Shown here in pieces: positions 28,461 to 38,828 of a stretch of DNA of 64,000 nucleotides. The notes below the pieces were generated by a model that had not been told where the DNA came from, did no database searches, and saw nothing but the letters and a program-made list of their open reading frames with translations. How positions within the stretch are numbered: the stretch's first letter is position 1; every line of letters starts with the position of its first letter. Both the position numbers and the translations under genes were made by a program. Source of the DNA: Saccharomycopsis phalli (lineage: Eukaryota > Ascomycota > Saccharomycetes > Ascoideales > Saccharomycopsidaceae); contig CP073213.1 of assembly GCA_020342235.1 (NCBI GenBank), positions 1,032,501 to 1,096,500 on the forward strand. The letters are read 5' to 3'.

Positions 28461-30233
28461 ATGTTTCACAAGGACCCAGGAGTAAGCAGCTGGAATATAA
28501 TTAGACGATATTAACCATAGATCAAACAATTAGCCAAAATAAAGTCTTCTGAGCGGCGAAAGTTGCAAGCCGATATTTCCAAAACATATGGTGCGGAGCA
28601 ACTCGAAAAGATCTTGCCTCCAAATGTCCTAAAGACCACATACAAGAGCCCACAAGGTCACTCGGGCACAATTTACACCGATACAGACCAGCTGCCTCTT
28701 TATTTCAAGACCAGAGACTCGCCGTACTACCCTACTGTGTATGGGCTATGGTTGACTCCTCTGATGATTCCCGTAGTGTTGACCAATAGCTTGGTCATTA
28801 GCAAAATAGAAGGCGGCGCAGACTTGATGTTGCCTGGTACCATTCCCCCGTTTGACAAAAGATGCACAAAAGGCGTTATCGTGGGTGTTGCGGACTATCG
28901 ACTGCCGCTTGTAGTACGTGCAGTGGGGCTAACTCAGTTGAATCTTACACTGTTTGACACCGTTCAGGGTCGATCCGGAGTGGCAGTGAAGATCCTAACA
29001 CATTCTCAAGACGAGTTATCTAAATTGAGCAAGGCAAAAAGGGAGCCTCCTTCGAATGAGGAATTGGAGTCTCTTTTGGCACAGTTGGTAATAGAAGACG
29101 TTGCAGAAAATCCAAATGAAGATGGCGAGGCCGATGTACCAATAGGAGATTCATTGGCTGAACCTGTTGAATCTACTTCCGAACCTGTTGACTCTCCTTC
29201 GGAATCTGTGGAATCCTCTTCCGAGCCTCCGGCCGAGTCCACTTCCGAGCCTCTGTCTCAACCTATTCTTGAAACCGTGGAAATAGATTACCTCTTCAAA
29301 CGATCTTTCTTATACTCTCTTCACCATGGCGTGGATACACCAATCAGCTCCTCAAATTTCGTGTCAAATTACCTTCTCAAAAACTTACCTCCAGTTGCCC
29401 CAGAATTGCAGTCTCTACTAACCATAAAAAAAACTTCATGGAAAAAGACTGCCAAGTTTTTTAAAGAAATGGAAAAGGCTGGGTACTTGAAATTAAAGGG
29501 CAAGGATGATAGTCTAACAATTATAGAAGTAGTAAACAAAGACAACAACGAAGAAGTCAAAAACTTTGTCCCACACAAAATCAAAAAGACCACAGCAGGA
29601 GCCACTGGTCCAGAAAGCAAAAATAAAGTACACATAGTCTATTGGTACAAGGCGACGGCCAAATTGCGATTTTTATTCACTGGAACTCCGTTCACAGAGT
29701 TTTACTCCGCCAAGCAGTTGACAGATGTAGTCAACCAGTACATCACCAAGAATGGCCTTGTGAACCCAAAGAATAAGAGCACGCTCATCTTGGACGAGCA
29801 GTTGAAAGAACTAGCCAAGAAGGACACCGTCAAGCGAGGTGAACTAATGCCATTGCTTCTAAAACACTTTACCCAGTATTTCCAAATCGTCAAGGACGAA
29901 GAGTCGGTGGTGAAGAACCCGCCTATAAGAGGACAGGTTCCGAAGATAAAAATCATATCAGAGACAAAACTTGGGCGTAAGGTCATTACACGGGTATCTA
30001 ACTACGAGGCTTTTAATGTCGTCACCGCTGAAGAATTGGCACAGTACCTCAAAATAAAGTGCTCAGGGTCTACGACTATAGGAAGCTGCAAGGAGAACCC
30101 AAAACTCCAGGAGGTGATGGTTCAAGGACCACACATCCCTACGATTGAAAAATATTTCCTCGAAAAGGGAATCCACTCTGATTATATAGACGCCACGGAC
30201 CGCACCAAAAAGAAGAAGAAGAAGAGTGCATAA
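28461..30233 (+). CDS. TMA64: eIF2D-like translation factor Tma64, two exons
   Basis: Joined exons 28461-28481 and 28521-30233 give 577 residues. The spliced N-terminus, MFHKDPG then IKQLAKIKSSERRKLQADI, aligns over its whole length with human eIF2D (MFAKAFRVKSNTAIKGSDRR). Without splicing the frame meets a stop after GGAGTA. Domains: DUF1947/PUA (YYPTVYGLWLTPLMIPVVLT; GGADLMLPGTIPP), an acidic EP/SE-rich linker near 195-245, an SWIB/MDM2-type segment near 395-462, and a C-terminal SUI1 domain near 480-577 ending in a Lys run. eIF2D recycles or reinitiates 40S subunits. No in-frame ATG exists early in exon 2, so a single-exon model is untenable. Confidence 0.9.
28482..28520 (+). other. 39-nt spliceosomal intron of TMA64
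   Basis: 5' site GGA|gtaagc, branch-like tattaac at 28509-28515 (consensus tactaac), 3' site ccatag ending 28520. Splicing here keeps frame and restores the family N-terminus exactly. At 39 nt, with only about 5 nt between branch and acceptor, it is unusually short for a budding yeast. Confidence 0.85.
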
Positions 30234-30313
30234 TGGGCCCGTGGACGTGGTATATATACCTATTTCCCGGGTGTTTATGTAAGTAATACGTCCAGCAACG
30301 CAACTTGCAAGCC

Positions 30314-31960
30314 ATGGCCAAGTCCAAAGTAAAAAAGATATTGCCCAAGCAGACGCTTGGAAAGTCGTCGATTATCGTCAACTCGGCATTATATTCCTTT
30401 CTTGCGCCTTTCAAACCAGCTCGGTCGCAATGGCTTATAAAGTACATTGTCATCCTCTTTGCACTTATCATCAGAATTACGGTTTCCTTTGGTGGTTATT
30501 CGGGCAAAGGATCCCCGCCAATGTACGGTGACTTTGAGGCACAGCGCCACTGGTTGGATCTTACCGTCAACTTGCCTGTGGGTGAATGGTACTGGTATAA
30601 CTTACAGTACTGGGGCTTGGATTACCCACCACTTACGGCGTACCACTCCTTGGCCCTAGGATACTTGGGCAAGTTTATACGTCCAGAGTGGTTCCGGTTG
30701 GATGCCACAAATGGCTTGGAGAATGAGGAGTTGCAGTTTTTCATGCGATTTACCGTGCTTCTTTCAGAGTCGCTACTCTATGTGCCGGCAGTGTACTACT
30801 ACACCAGATGGTTCAACAAGAACGTTGACATCTTGGATAAAAAGTCTGCCATCAACCAGACGTTGGCTATTGCAATTATTTTATTCCAACCTGCTCTCAT
30901 TTTAATTGATCATGGCCACTTCCAGTACAATTCCGTAATGCTAGGGTTTGCCTTGGGGGCTATTGTATGGTTCCTATATGACCATGTGCTTCTCGGATGC
31001 GTTTTCTTTGTGCTCTCGCTCACGTTTAAGCAAATGGCGCTTTTCTATGCTCCTCTTATCTTTGCTTACTTACTAGGCCTTACTTTTAACCCATTCAACG
31101 AGATGCTATATAATATGGGACTTTTCAAAATCCCGCGCCGCAACAGATTTGACTTTTTGAATCTTTCTCTTATTGGGCTTGTCACCATCACCAGTTTTAT
31201 TGCGGTTTTTGCTCCCATCTACGTCTTTTCCGATAACGGACTCTTGAACGTCCAGCAGGCCATCCACCGAATTTTTCCATTCAATAGGGGCATTTTTGAA
31301 GATAAAGTAGCAAACTTCTGGTGTGCTACCAACACAGTTATCAAGTATAAACGGTTCCCTCTCAGTGTTATGAAACTTCTTTCACTAGGGTTCACGCTCT
31401 TGTCGATTCTCCCAAGCTGCCTTATCGCATACTTTTATCCTTCAAAAGAGTTGCTTCCATGGACATTGGCTTCTTGCTCCTGGGGATTCTTCTTGTTTTC
31501 CTTCCAAGTCCATGAGAAATCAGTTCTTCTTCCGCTTTTACCAACAAATTTGCTTTTTTGCTACATAAATGATAACATGTTGTTCAAGATTCTTTCATGG
31601 ATCAATACGATTGCACTATTCAGCTTGGGTCCATTGTTAAAGAAGGATAAATTGCTATTGCAATACTACACCGTTTATGCGTTATGCAACTGGCTAGTGG
31701 GGAACTTGACTTGGCAGGTATTGGCCAATAGTTTAAAGTTGTTCTTTACAAACATCATATCTTTCTCTTGGGTGGTTAACACTGTGATTTTCACTTCCAT
31801 CCTTGCTGCAGTCGCCCTAGAAATTGCACCATACTACATTTCTGCCCCACCTAATTTACCAGACCTTTGGTTGGTTGCAAACATCACCTTAAGCTTTGCC
31901 TGCTTTGGCTTGTTCTACATCTGGGTGACTTACAGAAGTTGGAAGTTGGCCACAAAATAG
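30314..31960 (+). CDS. ALG6: dolichyl-P-Glc:Man9GlcNAc2-PP-dolichol alpha-1,3-glucosyltransferase
   Basis: 548 residues (yeast Alg6: 544). It adds the first glucose to the lipid-linked oligosaccharide in the ER lumen. After a basic cytosolic start, multiple membrane segments alternate with the family motifs: MYGDFEAQRHWLDLT in the first luminal loop, WGLDYPPLTAYHS, LIDHGHFQYNSVMLG and HEKSVLLPLLP. The ATG at 30314 is chosen over an in-frame TTG at 30305. It follows TMA64 by 80 bp on the same strand. Few CTG codons, as expected in CTG-Ser yeasts for a Leu-rich protein. Confidence 0.95.
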   Translation: MAKSKVKKILPKQTLGKSSIIVNSALYSFLAPFKPARSQWLIKYIVILFALIIRITVSFGGYSGKGSPPMYGDFEAQRHWLDLTVNLPVGEWYWYNLQYWGLDYPPLTAYHSLALGYLGKFIRPEWFRLDATNGLENEELQFFMRFTVLLSESLLYVPAVYYYTRWFNKNVDILDKKSAINQTLAIAIILFQPALILIDHGHFQYNSVMLGFALGAIVWFLYDHVLLGCVFFVLSLTFKQMALFYAPLIFAYLLGLTFNPFNEMLYNMGLFKIPRRNRFDFLNLSLIGLVTITSFIAVFAPIYVFSDNGLLNVQQAIHRIFPFNRGIFEDKVANFWCATNTVIKYKRFPLSVMKLLSLGFTLLSILPSCLIAYFYPSKELLPWTLASCSWGFFLFSFQVHEKSVLLPLLPTNLLFCYINDNMLFKILSWINTIALFSLGPLLKKDKLLLQYYTVYALCNWLVGNLTWQVLANSLKLFFTNIISFSWVVNTVIFTSILAAVALEIAPYYISAPPNLPDLWLVANITLSFACFGLFYIWVTYRSWKLATK

Positions 31961-32023
31961 TGCAAATACCAATAGATAATATTCACGCTAGTACTACCTT
32001 TTTGCTTTTATTTATCTTAGTAT

Positions 32024-34009
32024 TCACCAACACTCAGGTAAAGTCAATCCTGGCTTTAATGACCTGGACGAGTTAAATATTCCCCATTGTGTATCCCACG
32101 TGTAGTTATCAGTACTAAAAATCTGTTTCCATGGCTCGTCAAAAGCCTCAAACCAGTACCAGGGGTAACCCAACTTAATAGATTCGCACACCCATTGGCG
32201 CAAAAATAACTGCATCGACTCAACATCAGCTCTGGAAGAAAGGTACGTCCCACCACCACTTGGCCAGCCGATTTCCGAAATCACCAACTGGGTCGATGAA
32301 TTTGACACCAAAGGATGAATCTGTTGGCCTATGTAATCCAAGGTCCAATTAAGAGCCTTATTGGAGCCAGTTCCTGAGAAAAATGGATGAACATTGCTTC
32401 CTATAATATCTGCAACCTCAACCAACTCAGTATTGATTAGCGATCCAATTTCCGAAACTCCCACTGGAACATCTGTCCAGTTTAGCTGACTGATATAACT
32501 TTTGATATCTTTAATATACTCTACTAGTGCGTTGGTCGATAGTTCGTTCCGTAACAACACTTCGTTTCCAATATAGATGGCATCAATGTGCCGTTTAGGA
32601 AATTTCGTCAAAAGTGCCTTCAAATCAGTAATCTGTTGCCGATTCATGGTCATATCCTTGCTGATCCACACTCCAAGAGCTACGGTCATGTTCAAATTCA
32701 AATTCTGAATGGATTCAAGAATAATCTCCAATTGGCGGCATTGTGTCCCGTATGTGCGTATTCTGGACGTTACTTGAGAAAGCAAGGCCAAGTCTAATTG
32801 GATTTCCCGTTCTTTTATCCCGCAATTTGGATACATAAAATTTCGAGGATTGTAGTCGATACCATAGAACACGTTTCTCAACTCGGTGTTGTTCATAATC
32901 CCAACCAATTCTTGATCATCACGATATGCCATCGGTAAACCGTGGTACGTATTGTGCTGAGTGATGGGAAAAAAGTTAATTTGCTTCAAGGGAGTCAAAA
33001 GTTCCGGATAACCTACTATGGGACGACTATTAGTGAGGTTATATTGGTTTCCGAGAGCCTCGTAAATATGGCTCTGCCGTTCCCTTGGTTGGGATGCAAA
33101 GTACCTGTATAATATTGATTCTGAACCATTGTACAACATGACGACAAACGGAATACAAATAGACACGGAAATCAATAAAAACAACACAACTAAGCCTATG
33201 CCAAACACCATACAGCGCTTCTTTGACATTCGGTAGCTGGAGCTAAACGAAACAATGCTTTCGGTATCATGTTTGCGGCTCAATGTCGGGCTGTAAATGA
33301 CACTCATTTGCCTATCGCCAGGGGTCTTGAACTCGCCTAGCTCTTCGTGGAAGTATGCCTCGTTTTTTGGGGAGGTGGTCTTTGACTGATCTGTACCGAC
33401 TTCCTCATTGTCATATTTGACACTGTAAATGTGGCTTAAGATGCTCTTGGCTCCCTGGCCCTCAGCACTCTTGATATTTGGAACACTATAAACATGCCTT
33501 TTTGTGTTAGTGAAGCTTGATCTTTTACTGTTGATTGATGAAACAGGACTGATGGTTTTGATTGGCCCACTGATGGCCTTTCTAGGCGAAGACAACGGCT
33601 TACTTAGCCTTTTATCCAAGTACTTGGGAACCTCCGAACCACCAGAAGTAATCGTCGCTGAGTATAATTTGATATCTGGGCCTGTTCCTAAAGCATTGCT
33701 CTTTGTTTCTTCCTTGTCAGCATTTTCAGCGAGATCTTTTGCAGTCTCTAAATTTGCAATCTCCTCCAGTGACTCTTGGTCTTGGTTAGAGTCAAAACCT
33801 GGATTAATGTTTGTTGCCTGTAAGGTAGCTTCCTCTTGTACTTGGAAATCAGAGCTATAAAGGATATTCCCCGAGTAGTTATAATTGGAAGATGAACTTC
33901 TAGGAGGCCGCGCAATAGAGTCCACGAGATTAGTCAACTTGGATTCTTTAGAAGTAATTTCCGCTTCAGTATCGTCTTTCTTTCGAATGGTATCTAACGA
34001 AGAGGACAT
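32024..34009 (-). CDS. GH17 beta-1,3-glucanase-like type II membrane protein
   Basis: 661 residues from the ATG at 34009 (the frame extends to a GTG at 34075). A long Ser-rich cytosolic N-terminus is followed by one membrane segment at about 266-293 (CMVFGIGLVVLFLLISVSIC) and an extracellular GH17 domain. The acid/base Glu is in AIYIGNEVLLR and the nucleophile Glu in LVISEIGWPSGG, so the enzyme looks active. Several N-glycosylation sequons occur. The layout matches Aspergillus BtgC-type membrane-bound GH17 proteins rather than the secreted yeast Scw4/Scw10. Expected role is remodelling of cell-wall beta-1,3-glucan. It converges with ALG6 with 63 bp between stops. Confidence 0.9.
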   Translation of the reverse strand: MSSSLDTIRKKDDTEAEITSKESKLTNLVDSIARPPRSSSSNYNYSGNILYSSDFQVQEEATLQATNINPGFDSNQDQESLEEIANLETAKDLAENADKEETKSNALGTGPDIKLYSATITSGGSEVPKYLDKRLSKPLSSPRKAISGPIKTISPVSSINSKRSSFTNTKRHVYSVPNIKSAEGQGAKSILSHIYSVKYDNEEVGTDQSKTTSPKNEAYFHEELGEFKTPGDRQMSVIYSPTLSRKHDTESIVSFSSSYRMSKKRCMVFGIGLVVLFLLISVSICIPFVVMLYNGSESILYRYFASQPRERQSHIYEALGNQYNLTNSRPIVGYPELLTPLKQINFFPITQHNTYHGLPMAYRDDQELVGIMNNTELRNVFYGIDYNPRNFMYPNCGIKEREIQLDLALLSQVTSRIRTYGTQCRQLEIILESIQNLNLNMTVALGVWISKDMTMNRQQITDLKALLTKFPKRHIDAIYIGNEVLLRNELSTNALVEYIKDIKSYISQLNWTDVPVGVSEIGSLINTELVEVADIIGSNVHPFFSGTGSNKALNWTLDYIGQQIHPLVSNSSTQLVISEIGWPSGGGTYLSSRADVESMQLFLRQWVCESIKLGYPWYWFEAFDEPWKQIFSTDNYTWDTQWGIFNSSRSLKPGLTLPECW

Positions 34010-34167
34010 TGTGTGTGGAATGCGTTTGCTCAAGCTCCATTTGGTTGATTCGCGTATGCACAAAGACAGGTGCACAATATCAAGGGGCCAAATGTATACT
34101 ACAATATTGCATTAAAAGGATATTAATCTATAACCCAACTACCATCCAGATCGTCGCATGACTGTGA

Positions 34168-36210
34168 CTACCATACATCCTCCTGATACCGATTATTGGC
34201 TTTGTAGCTTCTCAATGTCTCTGCAGCAGACTCCTCGCTGATGTTCTTTTCCTGGGATATTATCTTGGCCAATGCTGCCTGGACAGACCGAGCCATGCTG
34301 GAAGCATCTCCACAAACATAGATGAACCCTTTGTCATCGAGCAAGGCGGAAATTTGCTTGGCCATTTGCAACATCTTATCCTGGACATAGACCTTTTTCT
34401 CCGACTCTCTGGAGAAGGCAGTGACCAACTCAAACTTGTCACCCAAAACTTCCTTGTACTGGCTCCATTCGTCGGCATAGAGGAAGTCCTCCTTTGAGTT
34501 TCTGCAGCCAAAGAACAATATAGTCTTTCCCACATTTGTACCTCTTCGCAGCAACTCAGCCCGCTCTCTGATGAATCCTCTCAAAGGTGCAACTCCTGTT
34601 CCTGGCCCAATAAGAAGCACGGGCAAATTAGGATTCGAAGGTAACTTGAAGTTTGAACGACGCACAAAGACAGGTAACTTGAACGGCAAGTAGGACCCAC
34701 GTGGACCAGACAAATCGAACTTTGCATACAAATTGTCGTTTTTGTTGTTCTGCCTTACCAAAATATTGTGGAGCAAGTTAGTTGTGAGTCCCGTGATGTA
34801 AGGTTTCACTGGATCTGGTGACTCTTGTGCTTCGACGACAGCAGTAACATGGATGGTTTGCTTTTCACTCAATGAAGAAGAAGAAATGGAGTAGAACCGT
34901 GGTTGGAGTCGAGGGATGGAGTCAATTATAAATGTTCGCGGGACAGTCTTCCAGGCAACCTGTTTAGAGATGAATAAGAGGGCGTCGGAGATGTTAAATT
35001 TCTTAACCACGATCTCAGTATGGAACTTATCCTTGTTTCCGGCAAGTTCGGTAGCAAACTTTTTGGCCTCTGGAGTAGGTGCGAATGGCGCAATAGAAGC
35101 CAAAAATTGACGGGAAACCAGTCCAGTGATCTCCAAGTAGTAGCGGACAATGGTGGCAAAAGTGGTTGGCGAGCGGAAAAGGTGACCTGATGTGGTGTCG
35201 ATGGGCAGAATATTAATGACTTCATCCTTGATATCCTCCAAGCCAAATGCTACCAAGAATCGGTCCACTTCCAGATCGGAGTTGAGGGGTAAAATACCCA
35301 AGTGGTCACCGGTGGAGTACTTCAAGTTGGACTCGGACAAATCAAACTCCACATGGACACAGTGACGGGTCTTTGAGTTGAAGAGCTCCTTGGTTAGTTT
35401 GATTGGGGCCAAGTAAGGGCGATGCTGATCAAAAGGACCCAAGGCCAAACTCTCTGGAGACTCGGTCAAGAAAGCTTTGTCGTGCTCACCCAAAAACACC
35501 AGCTCATCATCCAGAGAAAGCTCTGGTTTGCGAGTGATGGTGATTCCTGGCTCGTACTTTGCGTCGTGCTCCTCCAAGGAAAGATCGTCCTTTAGCACAG
35601 CAAAGGTTCTGTCCTTCCATGAGAGAAAGTCCTCGTCCAAAGTGTCGGTTCCGTCATCTCCCTGGCCATAAGGTGCGATTCTCGATGCCCCAGCCTTTTC
35701 CAAGAACGAATCTACATTCTTTGCAGCCAAGTTGAAGAACTCGTAGGTGGAATTACCGAGCCCAAAGACAGAGTACTTCAAGGCGTCAATATCGCCCTCC
35801 TCGAGTCCGGAAATGTACTCACCAAACTCCAAAGCGGTGTCAGGGAACTCGCCCTCACCGTAGGAAGATACAAAGAAAAACACAAGCACATCTTCAGGGA
35901 TATCGTTCAAGTTGTCCAAATCGTAATCGTCGGTGTCTGCGACAAGAGTGGAAAGCTGGAATCTCGACTGGAGTTCCTTGGCAAACTTTGTGGCATAGTC
36001 CTGGGCAGTACCAGTTTGGGAAGCGTAGATAACCACTGCCTTTTTGTTAGATTCGTTGATGACTTCAGTGATATCACGGGATTTTAATGTCCCGATAGGC
36101 GTCGAGGTCTTTGGGGCAAAGACCCGAAGCTTGAATAGTAGAAACCCAACCAAAACCGCAAGAGCCGAGGTGAGGATCGCCAAGTCGGTTTTGTCCAAGT
36201 GAATCGCCAT
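34168..36210 (-). CDS. NCP1: NADPH-cytochrome P450 reductase
   Basis: 680 residues (yeast Ncp1: 691). Membrane anchor at about 9-28, flavodoxin domain with FMN loop ASQTGTAQDYA near 63-73 and SSYGEGEFPDTA, connecting and FAD domain with RFYSISSSSL, NADPH domain with LIGPGTGVAPLRGF and FFGCRN, and the invariant C-terminal Trp (YQEDVW). It transfers electrons from NADPH to ER P450 enzymes such as Erg11 in sterol synthesis. The ATG at 36210 is the family start; the upstream frame to 36378 crosses an A/T run and is not coding. Confidence 0.97.
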   Translation of the reverse strand: MAIHLDKTDLAILTSALAVLVGFLLFKLRVFAPKTSTPIGTLKSRDITEVINESNKKAVVIYASQTGTAQDYATKFAKELQSRFQLSTLVADTDDYDLDNLNDIPEDVLVFFFVSSYGEGEFPDTALEFGEYISGLEEGDIDALKYSVFGLGNSTYEFFNLAAKNVDSFLEKAGASRIAPYGQGDDGTDTLDEDFLSWKDRTFAVLKDDLSLEEHDAKYEPGITITRKPELSLDDELVFLGEHDKAFLTESPESLALGPFDQHRPYLAPIKLTKELFNSKTRHCVHVEFDLSESNLKYSTGDHLGILPLNSDLEVDRFLVAFGLEDIKDEVINILPIDTTSGHLFRSPTTFATIVRYYLEITGLVSRQFLASIAPFAPTPEAKKFATELAGNKDKFHTEIVVKKFNISDALLFISKQVAWKTVPRTFIIDSIPRLQPRFYSISSSSLSEKQTIHVTAVVEAQESPDPVKPYITGLTTNLLHNILVRQNNKNDNLYAKFDLSGPRGSYLPFKLPVFVRRSNFKLPSNPNLPVLLIGPGTGVAPLRGFIRERAELLRRGTNVGKTILFFGCRNSKEDFLYADEWSQYKEVLGDKFELVTAFSRESEKKVYVQDKMLQMAKQISALLDDKGFIYVCGDASSMARSVQAALAKIISQEKNISEESAAETLRSYKANNRYQEDVW

Positions 36211-36371
36211 TTGTGTAAGTTTTTGTAGAAAAAAAAAAAATAAAACAAAGTCAAAATGTATATACGAAATTATAACCGAATACTGCAAGCTATACGACAC
36301 GCTGGAGTGAAAATTTCCAGATGTCAGATTTTTCATGATCCGACCTTCACGTGAAGGGAATTTACATACAT

Positions 36372-37580
36372 TCACCACGACTTTATGTCGTCTATGAATA
36401 TGCCTAGCATATAGACATTGGAGAGGAAAAAGAACCCTGCGCTAATAAACAACTGCGGGAAAAACGTACTTTCGCCCAAGAATTCCAACTTGTAAGCGTT
36501 CAAGAGCCAGAGGGCCTGTGACAAGACCCATAGAATGAGACACTGTACACCCTTGAGCTTCCACTCACCAATGAGCTTGGATCTGCTGAGGTACAATGGT
36601 AGTAGGAGAATGTACCAGATAAAGTACTGTGACGTGACGACCTTGTTGTAGTTGACAAACGCAAATGTTTGAAGGAACAAGGTGGGCAAGAAGTCGCGGG
36701 AAATGAGCGGGATCACCAACGCTGAGAGGAAAAGCTGGGGCACGAACGCAAACTTGGTAAAGTCAAGCGAGAACGAGGAGCTGGAGACGGCAGACTGGAA
36801 GTAGAGCGAGATGTTGTAGATGGAAAAGTTGTGGCGATGGTCTGTTCGGGTAAAGTGGTAAAGGTAGGTATTGTCAATGAACTGGTATCCATAAATGTGA
36901 TACATGAGCGCACCTAGCGATAGGAAAGTGGTGGCTGACGAGAGTGCAAACGACCAGACTGGGGCGGACAAAAGGCCTCTTGTGAAATTCTTGATTGTTC
37001 GTGGCGGGCCTCGAGTGAGGTGTAGGAGCACCGGGAGCACGTATATGATGGGGTATATCTTCAAGTGGACAGACAAGCCAAAGAATAGCCCTGACAAGAG
37101 ATAGTGGTGCTGCAACAAGAGGTAGATGAAGAGCATGATAAACACGGCCAACAAGCTCTCGGAGCTTCCTCTAGTGCTAATAGTGATGACCATGGGGTTG
37201 AGAAGCCATATCGAGGCAAGCACCAAGTTTGTGCGCTTGTTTTTGCTGGTGACGTTGAGGATCTTCAAGAGAAGTATCCCCGCGACCAAGTCGCTGAGCA
37301 CGAAAATAAACTTTCCGATTGAAAACAACAGCACCTGCACAAGCTCGTTGACACTAGTATAGCTAGTGGGAACCAACAACCATGCCAACAAGGGCGTGTA
37401 CCGATACGTCTCTCTGGAGTATGGAGAAAGCCCGTGATGGACATATCGCGCGGCGTCAGTGAAGACAAAATAGTCAATGTCGGTGTACTTGACTTCCATT
37501 GTGGCGTCCTGGTATAAGCCAAAGACAAAGAAGCCGCATCGGACGAGGAACGCCAACACGATTATCTTGAATGAGTTCAT
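36372..37580 (-). CDS. GPI14: GPI mannosyltransferase 1 (PIG-M type)
   Basis: 402 residues from the ATG at 37580 (yeast Gpi14: 403). It adds the first alpha-1,4-mannose to GlcN-(acyl)PI in GPI-anchor synthesis on the ER luminal side. The luminal DxD-type motif is YTDIDY at residues 32-37, followed by FTDAARYVHHGLSPYSRETY and RYTPLLAWLL. Multiple membrane segments follow, with HLKIYPIIYVLPVLLHL and HRHNFSIYNISLYFQ. The frame runs 87 codons further upstream but that part lacks family similarity. It is 161 bp upstream of NCP1 on the same strand. Confidence 0.95.
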   Translation of the reverse strand: MNSFKIIVLAFLVRCGFFVFGLYQDATMEVKYTDIDYFVFTDAARYVHHGLSPYSRETYRYTPLLAWLLVPTSYTSVNELVQVLLFSIGKFIFVLSDLVAGILLLKILNVTSKNKRTNLVLASIWLLNPMVITISTRGSSESLLAVFIMLFIYLLLQHHYLLSGLFFGLSVHLKIYPIIYVLPVLLHLTRGPPRTIKNFTRGLLSAPVWSFALSSATTFLSLGALMYHIYGYQFIDNTYLYHFTRTDHRHNFSIYNISLYFQSAVSSSSFSLDFTKFAFVPQLFLSALVIPLISRDFLPTLFLQTFAFVNYNKVVTSQYFIWYILLLPLYLSRSKLIGEWKLKGVQCLILWVLSQALWLLNAYKLEFLGESTFFPQLFISAGFFFLSNVYMLGIFIDDIKSW

Positions 37581-38828
37581 TGATGGATTCCAGCCAGTGT
37601 TTTTCAACATGCAGAGTGGAGGGCACCCCACACACCCCCAAAATGGGGACGTTGAGGCCGGAGGTCTCACTTTTCCTTGCATTGGATGCTCTGGGGGTTT
37701 TTCGAGCCCAATCGGACTGACTTGGGTAATTATATGCTGCCGGCCCATTGTCTGGGTACAATGCTGTGACGAACACGTCAAGACGATGTTGCTGGAGGCA
37801 GTACCGATTAGTAATGAGCCGGCTGAAGATGGGGCGAACAATGAGTATGATGAAATTACAGAGGCAGGTGGAACTGGGCGAAACGAGGCTTGAGGGAGTC
37901 AATGGAAATGGGTATTGTAGAAGATCTGATGTTGCATTTGGAATTAGGTTGAAATAGGTTGGAATTAGACTAGAATTAGGCTTGGAAGTAGGCCTTGAAC
38001 CAGGCCTTGGAGATACTGATTTAACCTACTGGATATCCATTTAGCAAATAGGGATATCCGTTTAGCAATTCTAGAACTACAGTGAAACAGGTCAAGAGCA
38101 GCTGAATCGAGGCTGGTTAAAGTTTGCAAGGTCGCATCCACTGACACAATTTCCCAGTCATTAACCTTAAATTGCAATCCTCATTTGGCCGCATATCGAA
38201 GCCACACCCAACTGGTGCATGGGAATGAGCACACTGGCAAGAGGTTGCCAGTCCAAAAAAGCAACGAACGAAACCCAAGGCCAGTTGGTGAGAATTGCAT
38301 GGGAAAAAGCCTGCTGGATATGGGGCACCCGTGTCTTGTTTAGAACCAAGTGTCTCAGTGGGGAACCCAAAACACGAGATCCAAGGCGGGCAGCGAAATA
38401 CGGCGCTGGTGCGGGTTTTGCTCGGGCGTCCTCTGGGTGTGCTGGAGGCCTGGAGGCAACAATGTTGCGGCAAATGTGAGAATTTACAAGCAACAATAAA
38501 GTGAGAGAAGGAGCCTTGGGAGGATGTTGTGAGGAAGTAGGTACAATGTATGACTGGACTCTGCTTGGGGACGCACACCCCCTTGTTCCTGGTGAAAAGT
38601 ACACGAAGCCCTTGACACCACCCCCCAATCCCCAATCAAACACTGGCTGTGGGCTTATGTACAAAGTGTTTCCGATTTTTACTTATCACAACGAGTTTTT
38701 TTTTTCATCACCTCAAACTGGCGGAGGAAACCTAGCAGCTACCACGCACACAGACCGCTGGATCGTATAGAGGACCAGCGCAGACGAGATTTTTTTTTTT
38801 TTTCTTTGGCTGCCGATAAATTTTCATC
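37581..38828. other. divergent intergenic region GPI14 / RhoGAP gene
   Basis: About 1.25 kb serving both promoters. Short imprecise repeats of the type ggttggaattagactagaa at 37935-38010 and a doubled gatatcc...tttagca motif at 38030-38065. T/C runs (about 38790-38808) lie just before the RhoGAP start. Several open frames at 38117-38664 overlap each other and look accidental. Confidence 0.55.

Noticed and set aside
38117-38664. Two overlapping 165-172 codon minus-strand frames upstream of the RhoGAP gene
   Set aside because: They use different frames of the same promoter-proximal DNA, are Cys/Pro/Gly-rich without domains, and neither is conserved in any family I know.
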